Translations under genes and position numbers: made by a program
The notes under the pieces: generated by a model
The model's input: only the letters and a program-made list of their open reading frames with translations
The model's database searches: none
What the model was told of the DNA's origin: nothing
Shown: one piece after another, positions 1 to 7,462 of the stretch
How positions within the stretch are numbered: position 1 is the stretch's first letter
Layout: every line of letters begins with the position of its first letter
NCBI GenBank assembly: GCA_963737625.1
Contig: CAVTTK010000003.1
Span: forward strand, 124,001 to 188,000
Reading direction: 5' to 3'
DNA from: Bog-756 sp963737625
Lineage (GTDB): Bacteria > Actinomycetota > Acidimicrobiia > Acidimicrobiales > RAAP-2
Length of the DNA: 64,000 nucleotides

Positions 1-1350
1 GGTCTGAACGGCCGACTCAACGCCGTCGTGGCCCTGGACCTCGACCGGGCCCGGGCCGCAGCCGAGTCCGCCGACGCCGTCACCGCGTCGGGCTCGGCGA
101 CCGGTCCCCTGCACGGCCTGCCCATGACGGTGAAGGACGTCTGGGAGACCGAGGGACTGGTCACCACCTCCGGAGCGCCGGAGCTGGCTTCGTATGTTCC
201 GGCATCCGACGCCCTGGCCGTCGGCCGGCTGCGGCAGGCCGGGGCGATCATCGTCGGCAAGACCAATACCCCGCTCTACGCCGGCGACTTCCAGACCTAC
301 AACGAGGTCTACGGCCTCACCAACAACCCCTGGGACACCTCCCGCACCGCCGGTGGATCCTCCGGGGGCGCGGCTGCGGCGGTGGCCGCCGGGCTGACGC
401 CGCTCGAGCTGGGGAGCGACATCGGCGGCTCGATCCGCAACCCGGCCCACTTCAACGGGATCTACGGATTGAAGCCGTCCTGGGGAGTGGTCCCCAGTCG
501 GGGCCATATCCCTGGGCCGCCGGGCAGCCTGGTGGAAACGGACGTCAACTGCAACGGGCCGCTGGCCCGCAGCCTGGACGATCTCGAGCTGGCCCTCGAC
601 GTGGTGGCCGGGCCGGTGCCCGAGGAGGCTTGCGGTTGGCATCTCACTCTGGACGAGGGTCCGGCCCTCGGCGACATCTCGGCCCTGCGGGTGGCCACCG
701 TGTTCCACGAGGGGACCGACGTCCTCCCCCTGGCCTCCGACCAACGGATCGAACTCGAGGGGTATGCGGCGCGATTGGCCGGCGCCGGGGCCCGGGTGGA
801 GGCCATCACCCTCCCCGTTCCCCTGGCCGAGGGTCTCCACTCCTGGCAGGAGATGGTGCTTCCCATCGTCGGTCTCGGTCTGTCCGAGGATGACTTCGCC
901 TCATTCGCCGAGCTGGACACCGTCCCGGGAGACGACCCCATGCTGGTGGCCGGCCGGGCTCTGGCCGGCCGCTACCGGACCTGGGCCAGGGCCAACGGCC
1001 GCCGGCAGCGCGATCGGGCCGCATGGGCCGACTGCTTCGGGCAGTTCGACGTGGTCCTGGCCCCGGTCATGCCCACTGCCGCCTTCCCCCACGACGTGGA
1101 ACGCCCGATGGTGGAACGGTTCCTCGACGTAGACGGAACGGCGGTCTCCCACCTGATGGCCATGGCCTGGTGCGGGGCCATCGGCTCGGTGCTCCTCCCC
1201 GTGGTGACCCTGCCGGTCGGCCTGACTCCTGAGGGGCTCCCGGTCGGGACCCAGGTCGTCGGCCCCTACCTCGGCGACCGTCGCCTGTTGCGGTTGGCCC
1301 GGCTCCTCGACGCCGCCGCCGGGCCCGGATTCACCCCGCCGCCGCTCTGA
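1..1350 (+). CDS. Amidase signature family hydrolase (5' end cut by window)
   Basis: The reading frame is open from base 1, so the true start lies outside the window; 449 residues are visible. It carries the amidase-signature Ser-cisSer-Lys triad: Lys45 in MTVKDVWE, the cis-Ser in the GGSSGG loop at about residues 118-123, and the nucleophilic Ser in GSDIGGSIRNP at about 140-148. A family enzyme hydrolyses a carboxamide to acid and ammonia; the substrate cannot be read from sequence. Perhaps 20-60 N-terminal residues are missing compared with usual 460-510 aa members. The next gene is convergent 33 bp downstream, so this is the last gene of whatever transcript it belongs to. It could equally be annotated as GatA-like, but no gatB or gatC is nearby, so a stand-alone catabolic amidase is more likely. 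Confidence 0.93.
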   Translation, partial: GLNGRLNAVVALDLDRARAAAESADAVTASGSATGPLHGLPMTVKDVWETEGLVTTSGAPELASYVPASDALAVGRLRQAGAIIVGKTNTPLYAGDFQTYNEVYGLTNNPWDTSRTAGGSSGGAAAAVAAGLTPLELGSDIGGSIRNPAHFNGIYGLKPSWGVVPSRGHIPGPPGSLVETDVNCNGPLARSLDDLELALDVVAGPVPEEACGWHLTLDEGPALGDISALRVATVFHEGTDVLPLASDQRIELEGYAARLAGAGARVEAITLPVPLAEGLHSWQEMVLPIVGLGLSEDDFASFAELDTVPGDDPMLVAGRALAGRYRTWARANGRRQRDRAAWADCFGQFDVVLAPVMPTAAFPHDVERPMVERFLDVDGTAVSHLMAMAWCGAIGSVLLPVVTLPVGLTPEGLPVGTQVVGPYLGDRRLLRLARLLDAAAGPGFTPPPL

Positions 1351-1383
1351 ACGAAACGGCGGAGCCCGGACAGCCGGACGTGG

Positions 1384-1938
1384 TCAGCCGGCGCGGTGGA
1401 GGGTGTTGTGGTCGGTGTGGGCCAACGGCTCGCTGAACTCACTCATCCTCAGCATGGTGGACTCGTCGTACGACCAGGTGTCCCCGGCGACGGAGATGGC
1501 CACCTCGTAGCTGAGCGTGCTGGCGTGTCCGGCCAGGTACTCGTTCTCCCCGATGGTGTACATCTTGTGACCCAGGTCGGCCCGCAGGGTGAACGCGGTG
1601 GCGTCTGCCGTGGTCGTGCCACCGGCCAGGGTGGTGATGCCCCGCGGTACCACAAAGCCCTTCATGATCTCGCCCGTGGCGCCATCCCACAGCCAGTAGC
1701 CCACCTCGGTGTGGAAGGGGTTCTCCTCGTCGCCACGCCACATGGCGCTGCGGTAGTCGAGGCCGTAGAGGTGCTGATCCCCGTTGTCGACGGGGCCGAA
1801 CGGCTTCATGCTGCACTTCTCCCGGTAGGGCGTGCCCAGGACCTCGCCCTTGGCGTGTGAGTAGGCGGTATCCAGACCGCCGCTCTCACTCTCCCACTCG
1901 CCGGCCAGCAGTCCGAGCGGACCCCATTCGTTCGCCAT
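1384..1938 (-). CDS. Nitrobindin-like heme-binding beta-barrel protein
   Basis: 184 aa, no signal peptide. The start LLAGEWESESGG resembles the LAGTWxGxGxG opening of nitrobindin/FABP-like (THAP4 C-terminal type) beta-barrels, with evenly spaced barrel strands and a terminal DHNTLHRAG matching the family's conserved end. Family members bind heme or a small hydrophobic ligand in the cytoplasm and some handle nitric oxide or peroxynitrite; whether the heme-ligand His is kept here cannot be settled by eye. The start ATG at 1938 is preceded by GGGAGC. It is transcribed towards the amidase and alone on its strand apart from the VOC gene 90 bp upstream. The family call is fairly secure, the biochemical role is not. 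Confidence 0.72.
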   Translation of the reverse strand: MANEWGPLGLLAGEWESESGGLDTAYSHAKGEVLGTPYREKCSMKPFGPVDNGDQHLYGLDYRSAMWRGDEENPFHTEVGYWLWDGATGEIMKGFVVPRGITTLAGGTTTADATAFTLRADLGHKMYTIGENEYLAGHASTLSYEVAISVAGDTWSYDESTMLRMSEFSEPLAHTDHNTLHRAG

Positions 1939-2029
1939 TGCTTGCTCCCGTTCTCCGTGGAGGGCTCCCTCCGGTGGTCGATGGCCAAGTGTAGGGACTG
2001 CGTCCGCCCCGGGGACTAGCAGGACGGAC

Positions 2030-2530
2030 CTAGCCGACGATGGTCCCGTACATGTCGTTCAGCGGGTAGGTGAGTAGCTCGAGGCGCTCGCCGTCCGGAC
2101 CGGGGAAGTAGGCCGAGGTGCCGTTGACGATGTGGGTCTCGATACCGGCCGCCTCGAGCTTCGCCACCAACCGGTCCCATTGCTCGGGGGTCACCGAGAT
2201 GGCGATGTGGTGGAGGCCGCCCAAGACTTCCCCGTAGGGCCCCAGATCGAGGCCGGGGAAGTCGAAGTAGGCCAGGTAGTTCCCGTGACCCACGTCGAAG
2301 AAGAAGTGGGTGGAACCCCGGTAGTCACGGTTCTCGAACAGCTCGACGAGGGGGAACTCCAACAGATCCTGGTAGAAGGCGATGGTCCGCTCCACATCAC
2401 TGCTGAGCAGGGCGAAGTGGTGGAGGCCCCGGGCCGAGGAGGCCGGTCGTTCGCCCCGGGGGCGGAGGTGACGCTCCTTCAGCGTGGCCCATTCCGTGCT
2501 GCGGTCGACACTGCTCCCATGGTCCGTCAT
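2030..2530 (-). CDS. VOC (glyoxalase/dioxygenase) superfamily protein
   Basis: 166 aa. I chose ATG 2530 (MTDHGSS) over the farther in-frame start at 2587 because AGGAGGTG lies 7-8 bases upstream of it. Two betaalphabetabetabeta modules are seen: the first starts GLHHFALLSSDVERTIAFYQDLL (shortened here: GLHHFALL...FYQDLL), the second GLHHIAISV, and the protein ends with PDGERLELLTYPLN. The three usual metal ligands (His in each LHH segment and Glu in ERLELL) are present. VOC members include glyoxalases, extradiol dioxygenases and resistance proteins; the substrate is unknown. It diverges from the GcvT-like gene, with a 91 bp shared upstream region. Confidence 0.85.
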   Translation of the reverse strand: MTDHGSSVDRSTEWATLKERHLRPRGERPASSARGLHHFALLSSDVERTIAFYQDLLEFPLVELFENRDYRGSTHFFFDVGHGNYLAYFDFPGLDLGPYGEVLGGLHHIAISVTPEQWDRLVAKLEAAGIETHIVNGTSAYFPGPDGERLELLTYPLNDMYGTIVG

Positions 2531-2609
2531 CGTTCGGCACCTCCTCGCTTGCACGGTATCCCACGGCGGAGCGGGAATGATCGCCACGGTCGGACCGGGG
2601 CCGCGACAC

Positions 2610-2615
2610 TAGATT
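2610..2615 (+). promoter_or_regulatory. Leaderless -10 element of the GcvT-like gene
   Basis: TAGATT followed by exactly 6 bases and then the ATG at 2622. No Shine-Dalgarno sequence lies between. With the -10 element this close, transcription should start at the A of the start codon. Confidence 0.55.
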
Positions 2616-2621
2616 GCTGGC

Positions 2622-3719
2622 ATGGAGACCCAACCCCACCGCAGCCCGTTCTACGAGTCGGCCGAGGCCATGGGGGCCACCTTCATGGAGGAAGGGGGCT
2701 GGCTGTGGACCGAGGGCTTCGGGGACGCTGACGCCGAATACCGAGGCGTGCGCCACGACCTCGGCGTGTGGGACGTCTCCCCGCTCAACAAGTGGGAGCT
2801 CCGTGGCCCCGACGCCCTGGCTGCGGCCCAGCGGCTCCATTCCAACAACGTCCTGGGCATGGAGGTAGGTCAGGTCCGCTACGGCGCCTTCTGCGACGCC
2901 GAGGGGATGATGGTCGACGACGGCACCGTCTACCGGCTGGAAGACCGGGTATGGGTCATGACCAACGGTGCAGGGCATTCCGAACACTTCGCCGAGATCA
3001 CCGACGGGTTGGACGTCGCTATCGAGTCCGTGACCCTGGCCATGCCCCACCTCGGGCTGCAGGGCCCCCGCTCGAGGGAGGCCCTCGGGCCGCTGTGCGA
3101 CGCCGACCTCTCGGGCCTGCGCTACTTCCGCTTCCTCCCCGAGGAGACCCGGGTCGGGGGTGTCCCCTGCGTGGTTTCCCGGACCGGCTACGGGGGCGAG
3201 CTGGGCTACGAGCTGTTCTGCCGGCCCGAACACGCCGCCGACCTCTGGGACGTGGCCGTCACCCGGATGAAGGCCACCCCGTTCGGCGTGGGGGTACTCG
3301 AGTGCTTCCGGGTGGAGGCCGGCCTCATCGTGCTCGACTACGACTACGTGGCCCACGAGCGGACCCCGTTCGACCTGTCGCTGGACAAGATGGTGGCCCT
3401 GGGGAAGGTGGAGTTCCACGGGAGCAAGGCTCTCGAGGCGGTGGCCGGCCAGCCACCCAGGCGGCTCAAGACCCTCCGGATCGAGGGGGAGGAGCTCCCC
3501 GACTACGGGGTAGAGGTGACCCGGGACGGGGAGACGGTCGGGACACTCACCAGTCCCGCCGTGAGCCCGTCCTTCGGACCCATCGCCCTGGCCATCCTGG
3601 AGTCCGGGGCAGCCGCCGACGGCGGGTCGGTCGAGGTGACGTTGGAGGCGGGTACCGCCCGGGCCACGGTGGCCCCCCTGGCCATCTACGACCCCGAGAA
3701 GCGTCGCCCTCGCTCGTAG
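2622..3719 (+). CDS. GcvT-family aminomethyltransferase / folate-dependent demethylase
   Basis: 365 aa. Typical GcvT fold: VSPLNKWELRGPDA early (about 50-63), a central LGLQGPRSREAL, SRTGYGGELGYELF at about 185-198 and a C-terminal barrel domain ending in the short PEKRR. GcvT-type proteins move a one-carbon unit from a bound amine or thioether to tetrahydrofolate. No gcvH, gcvP or gcvL is nearby, so a role in the glycine cleavage system is unlikely; stand-alone relatives act in dimethylglycine, sarcosine or DMSP demethylation. The FAD oxidoreductase at 5268 may supply the oxidised amine (inference). The gene is probably leaderless and is followed 87 bp later by a class II aldolase on the same strand. 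Confidence 0.85.
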   Translation: METQPHRSPFYESAEAMGATFMEEGGWLWTEGFGDADAEYRGVRHDLGVWDVSPLNKWELRGPDALAAAQRLHSNNVLGMEVGQVRYGAFCDAEGMMVDDGTVYRLEDRVWVMTNGAGHSEHFAEITDGLDVAIESVTLAMPHLGLQGPRSREALGPLCDADLSGLRYFRFLPEETRVGGVPCVVSRTGYGGELGYELFCRPEHAADLWDVAVTRMKATPFGVGVLECFRVEAGLIVLDYDYVAHERTPFDLSLDKMVALGKVEFHGSKALEAVAGQPPRRLKTLRIEGEELPDYGVEVTRDGETVGTLTSPAVSPSFGPIALAILESGAAADGGSVEVTLEAGTARATVAPLAIYDPEKRRPRS

Positions 3720-3806
3720 CCCGGTGGAAACCCCATTCTCCATGGCCGGTCCAACCGTGCCATCATCCGGAGAGGAACAGGTACCACCCTCAGAGAGGAA
3801 GCACGC

Positions 3807-4475
3807 ATGAGCGACCTGCTTTTGGCCGACGAACGAGAAGCTGTGGCCAGCGCCAGCCGACACCTGGCCGCCACCGGGCTGGTCATCGGCACGGCCGGGA
3901 ACATCTCCGCCCGGAAGGACGACTTGGTGGCCGTGACCCCCACCGGATCTGACCTGGGCGATGTCACGGCCGAGATGGTGGCGGTGATCACCCTTGACGG
4001 GGAGCACGTGGATGGGGACCTGGCCGCCACCTCCGAAGTGCCGCTCCACACCGGTATCTACAAGGCCACCAACGCCCTGGCCGTCACCCACGCCCATGCC
4101 ATGGCCTCCACGGCGCTGTCGTGTACCCACGACGAGCTGCCGCCCCTGCACTACAGCTGCCTCGGCCTCGGAGGGGCGCCCCGCACCGCGCCGTATGCCA
4201 CCTTCGGGTCCCAGGAGCTGGCCGACAACGTGATCGAAGCGCTCAAGGGTCGCAACGCGGCCATGATGCGCAACCACGGCTCGATCGCCTACGGCAACAA
4301 GATGAGCGAGGCCATCGAGCGTCTCGAGCTTCTCGAGTGGCTGGCCGAGTTGTACTGGCGGGCGTCGTCGATGGGCACACCCCATGTCCTCACGGACAAG
4401 GACTTCGAGGCCATCATCATGTCGGCCATGCAGAAGGGCTACGGCTCCCTGAAGAAGGTGGACAAGAAGGGGTAG
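3807..4475 (+). CDS. Class II aldolase/adducin family protein
   Basis: 222 aa, the normal length for fuculose-phosphate aldolase-type enzymes. Features of the fold are visible: GTAGNISARKDD near residue 28, SEVPLHTGIY (catalytic Glu region), the zinc pair in THAHAMA, and the third zinc His in MRNHGSIAYG. Enzymes of this family cleave or epimerise phosphorylated sugars, or decarboxylate, using zinc. The gene has AGAGGAAG upstream of ATG 3807. The substrate is not predictable; its position after the GcvT-like gene hints at shared substrate breakdown, but this is inference. Confidence 0.88.
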   Translation: MSDLLLADEREAVASASRHLAATGLVIGTAGNISARKDDLVAVTPTGSDLGDVTAEMVAVITLDGEHVDGDLAATSEVPLHTGIYKATNALAVTHAHAMASTALSCTHDELPPLHYSCLGLGGAPRTAPYATFGSQELADNVIEALKGRNAAMMRNHGSIAYGNKMSEAIERLELLEWLAELYWRASSMGTPHVLTDKDFEAIIMSAMQKGYGSLKKVDKKG

Positions 4476-4606
4476 AGGCTGTCCGGCCGCCACCGCCCCT
4501 GGCCACGCCTCACAGCGGGGACCTCGACGAAGGTCATCGGTTCAGCGACGCGGCCGGTCGATGGTGGTGCCCCGATGCCGACATCTGCGGGGGATCCGGC
4601 GTCGGT

Positions 4607-4696
4607 GTCCCGATGGTAGGCCTGGAGGGGCGGAGCCGGAGCACTGGCAGCGTCCCGGTGGTAAACCTGGAGGCGCGGAGCCGGAGCACCGGCGGT
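4607..4696. repeat. Two tandem 45-bp repeats, each with an AGCA-loop hairpin
   Basis: Copy 1 spans 4607-4651 and copy 2 4652-4696, exact period 45, with about 37 of 45 bases identical by eye. Each carries a small stem-loop: GCCGG-AGCA-CTGGC at 4635-4648 and GCCGG-AGCA-CCGGC at 4680-4693. The single stem difference (T versus C opposite G) keeps pairing in RNA on the plus strand as G-U. The repeats fill most of the 288-bp gap between the aldolase and the VOC gene at 4764, so they would sit in the leader of that gene. I do not recognise the element as a known riboswitch. Confidence 0.7.
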
Positions 4697-4763
4697 GTGT
4701 CTCCGAGGCCCGGGCGGCCAACCTCCGTCCTCGATGCGTGTCGCCACAACCCTGGAGGATCCG

Positions 4764-5159
4764 ATGCCAGACTTCCCCACCATCACCCACGTCGCTCTGA
4801 CTGTCAGGGACCTCGACCAGAGCGTGCCCTGGTACAGACAGCTGTTTGATGCCGATCCCGTGCTCGACGAGGACACCGGCCCGTTCCGGCACGTGGTGTG
4901 GCTGATCGGCGGCCAGACCCTCGTCGGTCTCCACCAGTTTCCCGACCCCGTCGACTCCGTCCCGTTCGACGAGCGCCGGCTCGGGCTCGATCACCTGGCC
5001 TTCGCCTGTGCCGACCGTGGTGCGCTGGACGAGTGGCAGAGGCGACTCGAGGAGCTGGGCATCGGCCACGGCGGCATCGTCGATGCCCCCTACGGATCGG
5101 GACTGTCGTTTCGCGACCCCGACAACATCGCCCTCGAGTTCTTCGCCCCACCCGGGTGA
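4764..5159 (+). CDS. VOC (glyoxalase/bleomycin-resistance type) protein
   Basis: 131 aa, a single-chain two-module VOC protein. It begins ITHVALTVRDLDQSVPWY and ends with DPDNIALEFFAPPG; metal-ligand positions are His in THVAL, His in LDHLAF and Glu in ALEFF. ATG 4764 is supported by GGAGGA at 4755-4760 region just upstream. The protein could be a lactoylglutathione lyase-like enzyme or a resistance protein, the sequence does not decide. It lies just downstream of the tandem-repeat leader. Confidence 0.88.
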   Translation: MPDFPTITHVALTVRDLDQSVPWYRQLFDADPVLDEDTGPFRHVVWLIGGQTLVGLHQFPDPVDSVPFDERRLGLDHLAFACADRGALDEWQRRLEELGIGHGGIVDAPYGSGLSFRDPDNIALEFFAPPG

Positions 5160-5255
5160 TCCGGGACGGCCGGCGCCCGTGCTCCCGGCCGCCGCCGGCC
5201 GCCGCACCGGCACGGCGGCCATCGCCGCCCCCCGGCCTCCGGATGTCGGGGCGAC

Positions 5256-5261
5256 CAGACT
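5256..5261 (+). promoter_or_regulatory. Possible leaderless -10 element (CAGACT)
   Basis: CAGACT then 6 bases then ATG 5268. It departs from TANNNT only in the first base and sits at the same spacing as the stronger examples; no Shine-Dalgarno is present. Confidence 0.35.
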
Positions 5262-5267
5262 GTACCC

Positions 5268-6467
5268 ATGGCTTCCCGCCCGCCGTCCCCTGATGTCGTG
5301 GTGGTGGGAGGCGGCCTCGTCGGGAGTGCCCTGGCCTACGAGCTGGTGACCGCCGGTGCCGACACCGTCCTCATCGACCGGAACGATCCGGGCCGGGCCA
5401 CCGACGCCGGGGCGGGGATCCTCTCGCCGGAGACCAACCAGGACCCCGATCCGGATGCCTTCGCCTTCGGGATGGCGGCGGCCCGCCACTATCCCGAACT
5501 GGTCGAGCGGCTGGCCGAGGACGGTGAGACGGATTCGGGCTTCGCCGTGACCGGTTCACTGTTGGTGGCCGAACGCCCCGGCGACGACGACACGATGGAA
5601 CGGGCCGCCCGGCTGATCGGCGCGCGCTCCCCTGACCTGGTGGACGAGGTATCCCCCGCGGATGCGGCGCGGCACTTCCCGCCACTCGGTCCGGTCCGTC
5701 GGGCCCTGTTCAACCCGGCGGGCAGACGCATCGACGGTCGGGCCCTCAACGCATCCCTTCGGACGGGAGCCATCGCCCGGGGCCTGCGGGTCATGAACGC
5801 CAGCGTCGTCTCCCTCACCCTGGACCGGTCCGGGGGCACCGTCGCCGGGGTGGTGACCGGCGAGGGGTCACTGGCCGGAGGGGCCGTGGCCGTCTGCGGC
5901 GGGGCGTGGTCACCGGCCCTGGCCGACGAGCTGGGTTCGCCGATAGCAGTGGAGCCGCTGAAGGGTCAGATCGTCCACCTCTCGCTGCCCGACACCGATA
6001 GCCGGGCCTGGTCCATCGTCCAGCCCGTACTGGGGTTCTATCTGGTCCCGTGGCCTGACGGGCGGGTGGCCTGCGGAGGGACGATGGAGGCCTCCGCAGG
6101 CTTCGACCACCGGCCGACGGCCAACGGGCTCCTCCAACTCCTCCGCGAGGGCCTCCGGACCGCTCCGGGTCTGTCCCAGGCCACGGTGACCGAGGTCCGG
6201 GTGGGCTTGCGTCCGGCCAGCCCTGATGGCCTCCCGGTGGTCGGACGGGTACCCGGGTGGTCCAACGCCTACGTGGCCACCGGGCACGGAGCCGAAGGAC
6301 TGCTGCTCGGCCCCCTCACTGCCCGGGTGCTCGCCGGTCGGATCCTCGGCACGGCCATGTCTGGCACCCCCCGTGAGGCGGATGTGTCTCGGTGTCTACT
6401 GGAGCGCTGGTCCCCGCACCGCCTGTCCAAGACCACGTGGGCGAACCGAACTGGAAGGGCCCGGTGA
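5268..6467 (+). CDS. DAO-type FAD-dependent amine/amino acid oxidoreductase
   Basis: 399 aa. An N-terminal Rossmann motif VVVVGGGLVGSALAYEL (residues about 10-26) binds FAD, followed by the acidic end of strand 2 (LIDRNDPG). The C-terminal FAD-contact segment RPASPDGLPVVGRVPG and GHGAEGLLLGP at about 330-355 are typical of the D-amino acid/glycine/sarcosine oxidase group. Such enzymes oxidise a C-N bond to an imine, often producing hydrogen peroxide. The substrate is unknown. Its stop overlaps the GTG of the small MmyB-like remnant (GTGA). Confidence 0.9.
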   Translation: MASRPPSPDVVVVGGGLVGSALAYELVTAGADTVLIDRNDPGRATDAGAGILSPETNQDPDPDAFAFGMAAARHYPELVERLAEDGETDSGFAVTGSLLVAERPGDDDTMERAARLIGARSPDLVDEVSPADAARHFPPLGPVRRALFNPAGRRIDGRALNASLRTGAIARGLRVMNASVVSLTLDRSGGTVAGVVTGEGSLAGGAVAVCGGAWSPALADELGSPIAVEPLKGQIVHLSLPDTDSRAWSIVQPVLGFYLVPWPDGRVACGGTMEASAGFDHRPTANGLLQLLREGLRTAPGLSQATVTEVRVGLRPASPDGLPVVGRVPGWSNAYVATGHGAEGLLLGPLTARVLAGRILGTAMSGTPREADVSRCLLERWSPHRLSKTTWANRTGRAR

Positions 6468-6687
6468 ACCGGCTCCCTGAGGTCTCGCCCGAGTTGGCCC
6501 GCCTGTGGCGCGACCACGACGTCGCCGGTCCCGAGCACCTGGTCAAGCGCATGCTCCATCCCGTCCTCGGCCGGGTGCAGCTGCGATCCACGAACCGGTG
6601 GGCCAGCGTGTGACCCTTCGGCTGGTGACCGAAACGCCGGCGGCCGAGGACACCCGCCGGTCCGGCACACCGCGTCGGCAGTTGTAG
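6464..6687 (+). pseudogene. Remnant of an MmyB-type regulator C-terminal domain, frame broken
   Basis: A GTG at 6464 overlaps the previous stop and opens a 49-codon frame whose protein reads VSPELARLWRDHDV ... RMLHPVLGRVQLRS, like the ending of MmyB-type ligand-binding domains of XRE regulators (SPEFRALWARHDV ... HPEVG). That frame ends at 6613, but the next frame, from 6610, continues in the same family style with VTLRLVTETPAAEDTRR up to the stop at 6687. A lost base near 6608 would join them. No N-terminal helix-turn-helix and only about 70 of roughly 250-280 residues remain, so I read it as a decaying fragment. It could instead be a genuine small coupled protein. Confidence 0.5.
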
Positions 6688-6713
6688 GACAGGCCTGCGG
6701 CGGGTGGTTCCAC

Positions 6714-6719
6714 TACCTT
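6714..6719 (+). promoter_or_regulatory. Leaderless -10 element of the hydrolase gene
   Basis: TACCTT with 7 bases to ATG 6727. It overlaps the alternative TTG at 6718, which argues against that longer start. Confidence 0.5.
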
Positions 6720-6726
6720 GGCCACC

Positions 6727-7404
6727 ATGGCCACGCCCCCGAGCTCGCTGGTCCTCCTGCACGGATTTGCCTCCTCGTTCGACCACACCTGGCGCCAGAA
6801 CGGCTGGGTGGACATCCTGGGCGACTTCGACTGCACCGCCCCCGAGGTCGACCTGCCCGGGCACGGCAGGTCGGCACGTCCGGTCGACCCCGGTTCCTAC
6901 GCCACCGTCGAGGAGGACGTGGCGGCACAGCTTCCCTTCCCGACCGGTGCGGTGGGGTTCTCGGCCGGCGCCGAGATCCTGTTGCGGATAGCCATCGCCC
7001 ATCCCGGACAGTTCGAGCGGCTGGTCCTCCTCGGCGTGGGCGACAACGTCTTCGAGGAGCGTGAGGCCTCCTCGGTGGTCGACGCCCTCGACGGGGACAC
7101 CGAGCCCGAGGACGTCCAGGCCCGGCTGTTCTATCGGCTGGCCCGGACCACGGGGAACGATCCGAAGGCCCTCTCGGCCTTCCTGCGTCGGTCCCGTCAG
7201 CCGATCCGGCCCGAGGATCTGGTGGCCGTGGCCTGTCCCGTGCTGGTGGTCCTGGGTGAACGGGACTTCATCCCGTCGGCCGATCGGCTGGTGGCTGCGC
7301 TCCCGTCGGCCACCTTCTACGCCGCTCCGGGGGTGGACCACTTCGCCACACCGTCGAACTTCGGGGTCATCGACGCCACCATGAGGTTCTTTGGCTTCGA
7401 GTGA
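6727..7404 (+). CDS. Alpha/beta hydrolase
   Basis: 225 aa. The oxyanion segment LVLLHGFASS, nucleophile elbow GFSAG at about residue 77, acid in VVLGERDFIPSA and His in PGVDHFATP make a complete Ser-Asp-His triad. DLPGHGRSA is the usual alpha/beta hydrolase motif. Cytoplasmic, no signal. It could be an esterase, lactonase or C-C hydrolase; substrate unknown. ATG 6727 is chosen because TACCTT sits 7 bases upstream. It is convergent with the dioxygenase gene 58 bp downstream. Confidence 0.9.
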   Translation: MATPPSSLVLLHGFASSFDHTWRQNGWVDILGDFDCTAPEVDLPGHGRSARPVDPGSYATVEEDVAAQLPFPTGAVGFSAGAEILLRIAIAHPGQFERLVLLGVGDNVFEEREASSVVDALDGDTEPEDVQARLFYRLARTTGNDPKALSAFLRRSRQPIRPEDLVAVACPVLVVLGERDFIPSADRLVAALPSATFYAAPGVDHFATPSNFGVIDATMRFFGFE

Positions 7405-7462
7405 GCGAGGAGCGGGACCGGGAACGGGCCGCCAGCCTCACCCGGCCGGCCGGCACAGGAGG

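Noticed and set aside
2397..4493. Long open minus-strand frame (698 codons)
   Set aside because: Antisense to the GcvT-like and aldolase genes, which have clear family motifs; the product is a His/Gly/Val-rich low-complexity shadow typical of high-GC DNA.
4607..4696. Guanidine-II (mini-ykkC) riboswitch
   Set aside because: Twin hairpins are present, but the loops are AGCA, not ACGR, and the downstream gene is not a guanidine exporter or carboxylase.
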